DNA of 64,000 nucleotides from positions 75,786,663 through 75,850,662 of the forward strand of contig CM054177.1 in assembly GCA_028829895.1 (NCBI GenBank). The letters are read 5' to 3'. A program made the translations under genes and the position numbers. Of the stretch, positions 57,815 through 64,000 are shown one piece after another (position 1 is the first letter of the stretch; every line of letters starts with the position of its first letter). The notes under the pieces were generated by a model. It searched no databases, was not told the origin of the DNA, and worked only from the letters and a program-made list of their open reading frames with translations. This DNA is from Sinotaia quadrata (Eukaryota > Mollusca > Gastropoda > Architaenioglossa > Viviparidae).

Positions 57815-58145
57815 TTCACTGGAGTAACATGATCTATCCCTGGAATAACATCTATCAAGATCTACTCAGTGGAGTAACATAAATAAAGATCTACTCAGTG
57901 GAGTAACATCTATAAAGATCTACTCAGTGGAGTAACATCTATAAAGATCTACACAGTGGAGTAACATCTATTAAGAAAAGATCTACTCACTGGAGTAACA
58001 TCTATCTAGATCTATTCACTGGAATAACATCTATCAAGATCCACTCAGTGGAATAACATTTATCAAGATTTACTCACTGGAGTAACATCTATCTAGATCT
58101 CTTTATTGGGGTAACATCTATCTAAATCTATGTACTGGAGTAATA
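57815..58145. repeat. ~30 bp minisatellite, about 10 copies
   Basis: Unit: AGATCTACTCAGTGGAGTAA plus CATCTATAA, in variants. It grows from the end of dispersed repeat A. Confidence 0.92.
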
Positions 58146-58499
58146 ATGCAGCATGTATATACTGTACATTTGAATAAAGAATTATCTGTCATAACACTAG
58201 TATGACATATGGGACGATTAAGTGCGTATATAATGCACTTACAAACAAAAAATACCAGTCCGTAAACTAACACTGCATATAGTTGTTTTCAAACAAATAA
58301 GAAATATATGGAATTGAATAATAAGAGTTGTTTCAGTACAGATGCGCAGACTCATTTATATTCGTGAATCTAACAAATCTTAAGACATCTTAAAAATGAA
58401 TAACTGTCACCTTAAGACCAAGGAAAAAAAAAAAGTGATAATCAGATGTTAGTACATTATGTACATTAAAATAGTTTGGTTTGTGTTTGACATTTCATA

Positions 58500-59950
58500 A
58501 CGAAGTGGGTTAACTTCTGTGACAGACTTCTGACCGAATTCTGTGTCATGAACTTCTGACCCACATCCGAAACTCGAATATCATATTCGAATTGAATTCC
58601 TTTGTTAGAACCCTCCCGTCATGCACCAGCATGAGGAAAAAACAATAGTGAGTTCATCCCTTGTTATGTAACTTTAGATGACAGTCAAGAAAGTTCGGAT
58701 CAACAAACATACCTTGTGATCTAGTCACGTGATGCATTCATGCACTACAATAAATACTCTTGATGCGGTAATATTCTTTACTCATAACGCAAACTGGTCG
58801 ACACACACCAGCTCTCGAGCATCTTAGTCGCCGAATATCTTGCTGAGTCAGAAAGGAACATAGGAACCCGTGTCTTGTGCAGTAATTCTACTTTAAGAAG
58901 GTAACACGTCTACTTCTTACAATGATATTGCATTTTGCTATTGTATTTTTGTATATGAATTTATGCATGTATTTTGTGCAATTCTCTTCCAAGCATACGT
59001 GATTCGATAGAATGACTAAAGCCTAAAGATTTCATTGTATATAAATTAATTGTAACCTTTTGACTTTAATTTGTATAAACCTTAATTCTCTTGTGCCACA
59101 GAACGTCTGTGCATGTTGCGAATTTTAATGTAATTCAAATGATTCTCTTGCGTGTAATTTCATTGTTAATTCGTAAAGTGCTCATATTTAATTTGAATTA
59201 TATTTTGTTCTCCTTGTATGAATTCCATTTTTGATGAAGTAAATGTTTGGAAATTCATACGTTCATGTAATGTTAAAAATAACACACATGTGAATTATAT
59301 TGTATCTTTTATGAATATAAATATATTGTAAAAGACACGATAGGCGAAGATTTAAAACTAAGCGCATTGTATCAGTCACGTGCTTGGATGATTTGCGAAT
59401 GTAAACGCAAATCGCTCATAGAAACCACACTCTTATTTCAGAACGGGTTCTTCTCTGCCTTATAATACGTTTTACGTATTATTGCCACCTTCGCATCGTT
59501 GGATGCATGTTCCTTTATTCAACTTGGATGGACGACATTACAATTCCGTACCGCCTTGTTGATGGTGTTCTGCCATGATGAAACCCTAGTATAACAAGTC
59601 GAGAGACGACAAGTTATTGGAACTACGGATCGTACAGTGCAAGCATCGCTTGATACGTGGAAGGATCGAACTGACCTTAGACCACGTGTTCATCAAGACT
59701 CCTAAGAGAGATAAGTAACTAACCCGAACTCTGAATCCATCGAATGTGCTGGCAAAAATAACTTTCTCGAACATTAACTTTCGATAGATTGAACTTGCCT
59801 TAGTTTAGATCTGAAGCTGTGACTTCGTAATTGATTGTTATTGTTAAATATTAACTATTAAATTCTTTATTGTTAATACCTCTTTCATAGTGATTTTTAT
59901 GCATATAGACCTAATTCGTGGTTTGGATGGGGGATCGACTGAGCTAAATG
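58500..59950. other. CpG-richer tract of unknown nature
   Basis: CpG is visibly commoner than in the collagen introns. Around 58735-58920 there is TCACGTG, a TATA-like AATAAATACTC and a donor-like AAGAAG|GTAACA. TGTTAGAACC at 58603 and TTACA ending at 58921 resemble LTR ends, but no target duplication or second copy was found. It could be a promoter with a first non-coding exon, a solo LTR, or simply unmethylated DNA. Confidence 0.3.
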
Positions 59951-60359
59951 TGACATTTTGAATGCATAAAGATTTAAGAGAGTGTTAACGGTTTCCAAGC
60001 CGGCTATTGTACACAAGTTGTCTGTTCGTGAATCTGTTTGTCTGTACTACAAAGGCGCATTTTCATATGAGACGAAAGATAATTTGAGCAACCAGTCTGT
60101 TTAAGGAAAGAGGAGAAATTAATTTATCTAATTAAATTAAAGTTCTGTAAAATTCCTAAGCAGGGTCTTTAAATAAAAACTGGACATGTAACAACTTCCT
60201 TCCAATATTTACTTGAATAATTTCTAACTGTTTTATCTAACTATACAACAACAAATAAAGCCTAAATATTCTTTTTAAAATAAACACGGCTCCATAAAAA
60301 TCTAATAATAATATTACCTGTACATTAAATTCAATTATAACACGACATTTATAAGTTGT

Positions 60360-60425
60360 CGAAAGCCGGGATGGAAACGGCAATAGACCGTGATTTTAGT
60401 GTCTCGGGTTGCTTCTCATTATGAA
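60360..60425 (+). repeat. Short conserved repeat core, copy 1
   Basis: CGAAAGCCGGGATGGAAACG then TAGTGTCTCGGG and TTGCTTCTCA. The same order occurs on the minus strand at 61144-61206. The element is not identified. Confidence 0.6.
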
Positions 60426-60767
60426 TTTTATCTGCGCACAATAAGTTTCATATTTACATCAGTTTAATATACTTCAGAATAAAAAGAATAAAAAAGAGTG
60501 GGCTTACTCATGTGTCAAGTACATGTATTTTATTCGGCAATTCATATAAATGCGAAGTTTAATTAGGTGTCATGTATATTTGTCTGTTTGATAATAGTGA
60601 GCAAATTTCAGATTCAGGTCCTGGCTTGGGGTGTTTTTACGACAGAATTCTAAACGCTTGAGAGTTTGACAAATTAAATATTAGTACAGTTGATAAAGTG
60701 TGTTTTGAGGTTTGCCTCTCGTGTTGTATTCAGTACATGAGGTGGCAAATATATTGCTGTCATAGAT

Positions 60768-60852
60768 GTACACACACACATACATAACACATTGACACAC
60801 ACACACATACATAACATATATTATACACACTCACACTGCGCGCGCGCGCAGT
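60768..60852. repeat. (CA)n and (CG)n run
   Basis: Alternating ACAC blocks end in GCGCGCGCGCGC at about 60838-60850, strongly Z-DNA-prone and unusual in this AT-rich, CpG-poor sequence. Confidence 0.9.
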
Positions 60853-61143
60853 TTAGCTTTTGTCACACAGATAAGAAGAGAGATTTGTGTTATTTCAATA
60901 ACACAATGTCGTGTTATAATTTAATTTAATGTACATGTAATTACAATTATTATTTTATTGAGCCTCATTAAAAAAATATTTAGGCTTTATTTCGTTTAAG
61001 GTGTATAGTTAGATAAACCAGTTAGAAATTATTCAACAAATATTGGCAGGACATTAATTCACAAACTGAAATAGCTGTTATACGTTGCCATGCTTTCGCC
61101 AACAAACTGCACAGTGATCTGTGACGTCATGTACACTTGACAC

Positions 61144-61210
61144 TGAGAAGCAACCACCCGAGACACTAGCGACACAGCCTAAAGCTGTTTCAATCCTGGC
61201 TTTCGCTATC
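61144..61210 (-). repeat. Short conserved repeat core, copy 2 (inverted)
   Basis: Minus strand CGAAAGCCAGGATTGAAACA then CTAGTGTCTCGGG and GTTGCTTCTCA, colinear with 60360-60425. Both strands are open here, but no protein is recognised. Confidence 0.6.
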
Positions 61211-62610
61211 TGTGACATCAGCTGGCATTGTGTTTGCCAACCGCCAACGAAAAGTGTATATGGTCTGCTCTTTTTCTCAGCTCGTCTCTCATTCACCCCC
61301 ACCCAAACCCCCTTAAATAGTCTCTAACAACTTCTTTGAGCAAGTCGTCTCTGTAGTTCTCTCCACTCTGCTATTCTTTTTTTTTTTTAAACTGGATATT
61401 TTTCATTAACTTCCAAGATGACCTTGTGGTATGACCTTTAACGAACTCTACCACAAAAACTCTTTCTCTTGATTTCTAATTCCCCCCCCCTCCCCAATAT
61501 ACATACACATGCTTTAGAATTGTAATAATACTTTTATGTTAATATCATATAGGTTGCACAGCATAACTTCGCCACACAAATTTGATTATTTACTTCATAC
61601 TGTAGATCCACATTAACATAGATTTATTTGTACATGATTAGTGTTTTTCAATATTCGAAGCTAGTTATAATGGTATATTTAATGAACAATATGATATTCC
61701 TTCAGCATTATTTATAGCATAATTTCCTCAAAACTGAAAATGCAGACACCCCTCGCTGTTAATAGATCTCGTCCGGCTGATGCCGGCTTCGCTCAGTCTC
61801 TCAATATCTAGAATTCTAGATCTATCAGCCAACCCTTCCCGCAACTAGTAGCTATGAACACTAGTCAACGCACCCTTGTGTGCGTGCGCATCTAACTAAT
61901 GGGTCTGGTTAGAATAAGGTCTGTGTGTGTACCCGTATACATAGACAAAACTCGTTTTCAAGCTGACGCTTCAAGTGGAAAGGTGGGTCAGGCAGTTTGA
62001 CAAGTTCTAACTCGGGAACGCCAAAGGCAAACGATTGTTCGGGTCTCTTTAGCGCAGACAGTAGACCTGGGAATTAGGAGTCTGGGGTTTAGTCCCTTGA
62101 CGTCACAAGGCAAAGGTCCTCTAGTTGTGTGTGCTTGGTTTTAGTAAAGATAGGAAGGCGCGGGCACGGAATAGCCTAAGCTATTGATATAGAGTGACGA
62201 CTAGTCTGTTTTGACTGAAGTTCAGATAGTTTTATGTTTGTAGCGCATTTGGCGGTTGAAATTCAGCTCCGTCTGGTTTGCAAAACCGAGAAGCAGTAAA
62301 ACAGTAACAATGATAACTAGTTAATATAACTGTCACGATCAGACCAAACAGCTGTTGTTGACAAATTTCACTGAGAGTTAAGCAACAAGAACAACCAACT
62401 TCAACTTCAAGTAGGATCGGCATTATTCAGCCATCGCAAGTCCCATTATCGCCGTGCTACTAAATCCCATGTCCAGTGCCAATCAATGCTCAAAAGGAAG
62501 TTATGCAAGTAATTATTTCTTAGCTCTGACTTCGATTTATTGTTATTATTTTTTTTTAAAGGGACTGCACTGATTGGGGCAAAACAACTTCAATATTCTG
62601 AAACAGAAAG

Positions 62611-62816
62611 GATTACATTTCAGTTACCCAAGAAACAAGGAGACAAAAGCAAAACACTAACAGGTTTACCTTTCCGTTACACACGAAACAAAGACAAGCA
62701 CTAACAGGCTTACGTTTCGGTTACCCACGAAACAAGAAGACAACAAGCACAACACTAACAGGATTACATTTCAGTTACTCACGAAAAAAGGAGACAACAA
62801 GCACAACACTAACATG
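62611..62816 (+). repeat. 45-55 bp array ending in a start codon, four units
   Basis: Units at 62611, 62664, 62708 and 62762: GATTACATTTCAGTTACTCA, CGAAACAAGGAGACAACAAG and CACAACACTAACAG. In the last unit the closing AACAGG is AACATG, giving the ATG of the downstream gene. Confidence 0.9.
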
Positions 62817-63021
62817 TCTGTATTTACGAATAGGTCGGGAGGTTACAAAGGAGGAGTGTTTCTACTATTCTTCTCAACATTAGTTTTCCTTGTTGGATTT
62901 TTTTCGCCGTTTTGGATGGAAGTAAAAGCCAATTTCAAATTGTATGACGGACTGTGGATGTCTTGCTTGGACTGGGACGGAATCTTGAGTTGCTCTGTTG
63001 TCAATATTTCAGCAGCCTTAC
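62814..63021 (+). CDS. Claudin/PMP22-like four-transmembrane protein, first coding exon
   Basis: ATG at 62814 opens 69 codons plus one base to a donor, TTAC|GTGAGT, at 63022 (phase 1). Residues 1-12 are cytosolic (MSVFTNRSGGYK). About 13-33 form the first membrane span (GGVFLLFFSTLVFLVGFFSP). The first extracellular loop then shows W...GLW-x-x-C...C (YDGLWMSC, then ILSC), the claudin-superfamily signature, and NIS is a possible glycosylation sequon. The superfamily includes claudins, PMP22/EMP and clarin-type proteins; which one cannot be told from one exon. The remaining exons lie outside the window. Confidence 0.75.
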
Positions 63022-63074
63022 GTGAGTACACGTGGTTTTCCATTGTCTTTGAGAGACGATTTATTTATTAGAAT

Positions 63075-63418
63075 CTTGATTTATGTTATTAATAATTCAC
63101 CAGCAGACACCACTCGCCTTGATTTATGTTATTAATAATTCACCAGCAGACACCACTCGCCTTGATTTATGTTATTAATAATTCACCAGCAGACACCACT
63201 CGCCTTGATTTATGTTATTAATAATTCACCAGCAGACACCACTCGTCTTGATTTATGTTATTAATAATTCACCAGCAGACACCACTCGTCTTGATTTATG
63301 TTATTAATAATTCACCAGCAGACACCACTCGTCTTGATTTATGTTATTAATAATTCACCAGCAGACACCACTCGTCTTGATTTATGTTATTAATAATTCA
63401 CCAGCAGACACCACTCGT
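63075..63418. repeat. 43 bp minisatellite, eight copies
   Basis: Exact period of 43: CTTGATTTATGTTATTAATA, ATTCACCAGCAGACACCACT, CGY. Copies start at 63075, 63118, 63161, 63204, 63247, 63290, 63333 and 63376. The first three end CGC and the rest CGT. The unit includes the terminal ~20 bp of dispersed repeat B. Confidence 0.97.
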
Positions 63419-64000
63419 CTCTTATCACTTGGTGGTTATGCGGGCGCTGGAAATGTTTTCTCTCTTCCACAACATTAAGGACAAACATTTACCGTCACAC
63501 AGTATTTCTGTATGTGGAAAACGTTTTACTAAAGGAGAAGACAAATCCATCTTTAATCCATATTTAGTGAACCCCCATCCACCCACTTTCTTCTCCAACA
63601 TAAAGTTATCAGTACATGTAAGAAGGTCAATAAATTTATTAAATCAACAATAAAATATACATATAACAAATACAATGTAAAATTTACTTGACATTCATAT
63701 TTCCACAAGACCATCTTTCGAATAATTTTAATAGCTATACAGTCTTATATCCTAAAACACAGTTCAACAAACTAGTGTCAATACAAATCACAGGATATTT
63801 CTTATTAGAAAACAGAAATGGAGTTGTTAGAGATAATAGTTTCTAGGTAACATTGTATAGGCAAAACTGCAACAGTCTTTTCCCCACACTTTATGTAACA
63901 AAGTCACAAGTTTATTGTTCATATCAATTCCACATGTTTCCCTTTTCATGTTGTAGAACACTGATTCACAGTTACTCTCTCAAGACTAATCTGGCACTAT
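63385..64000 (-). repeat. Dispersed repeat family B, copy 2 (runs off window)
   Basis: Colinear with 22945-23560 (see shared blocks there). It lies in the first intron of the claudin-like gene and continues past the window end. Confidence 0.85.

Larger units (their letters stand above)
54363..62813. other. Region between CEP19 and the claudin-like gene
   Basis: No host coding exon is recognised. It holds the hAT element (54954-55766), dispersed repeat A copy 2 (57545-57800), a minisatellite (57815-58145), a CpG-richer tract (58500-59950), an inverted repeat-core pair (60360 and 61144), CA/CG runs (60768-60852) and upstream repeats (62611-62816). The promoters of CEP19 (minus) and of the next gene (plus) must lie in here. 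Confidence 0.6.

Noticed and set aside
61078..61327. Overlapping open frames on both strands at 61.1-61.3 kb
   Set aside because: They coincide with a dispersed repeat core, contain no recognisable domain, and no splice-linked neighbour was found.

Overview
The window is animal genomic DNA. It is AT-rich, with short coding exons spread through long introns full of microsatellites, minisatellites and dispersed repeats. The NC1 domain is the alpha-2 type of collagen IV. That, together with the tRNA-derived SINEs, hAT remnants and abundant minisatellites, fits an invertebrate, possibly a lophotrochozoan such as a mollusc; the phylum is inference. There is no bacterial or viral gene content.

Region 1 (1-46970, continuing to about 48-49 kb as 3'UTR) is one plus-strand gene for a collagen alpha-2(IV) chain. 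I placed 33 exons between 2961 and 46970. They join without a phase error into 1557 codons plus a stop. Thirty exons are almost pure Gly-X-Y with the interruptions typical of type IV collagen; the last three carry the C-terminal NC1 domain with all 12 cysteines. The signal peptide and 7S domain lie upstream of the window. The long introns carry tandem arrays, one short hAT element, two copies of a tRNA-derived SINE, and an orphan exon-like ORF on the minus strand.

Region 2 (46971-53861) holds the collagen 3'UTR and gene-free DNA. A convergent minus-strand gene follows (53862-54362): an intact, single-exon coding region for the centriole/cilium protein CEP19.

Region 3 (54363-62813) has no recognisable host coding exon. 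It holds an 813 bp internally deleted hAT transposon with matching 8 bp target duplications, a second copy of a dispersed repeat also seen in the collagen gene, a minisatellite, a CpG-richer tract of unknown nature, and an inverted pair of a short conserved repeat core.

Region 4 (62814-64000) starts a second plus-strand gene, the first coding exon of a claudin/PMP22-like four-transmembrane protein. Its start codon lies at the end of a four-unit tandem repeat. Its first intron opens into an 8 x 43 bp minisatellite that grew from the end of a dispersed element also present at about 22.95-23.56 kb.

The most unusual pattern is that several tandem arrays in the collagen gene begin on, and copy, a splice junction. 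Arrays of duplicated 5' splice sites follow exons ending at 3771, 17194 and 18272. An array of duplicated 3' splice sites precedes the exon at 42893. Two of these would permit in-frame alternative products (16 or 38 extra residues). One contains several back-to-back 3'/5' splice-site motifs like recursive-splicing ratchet points.
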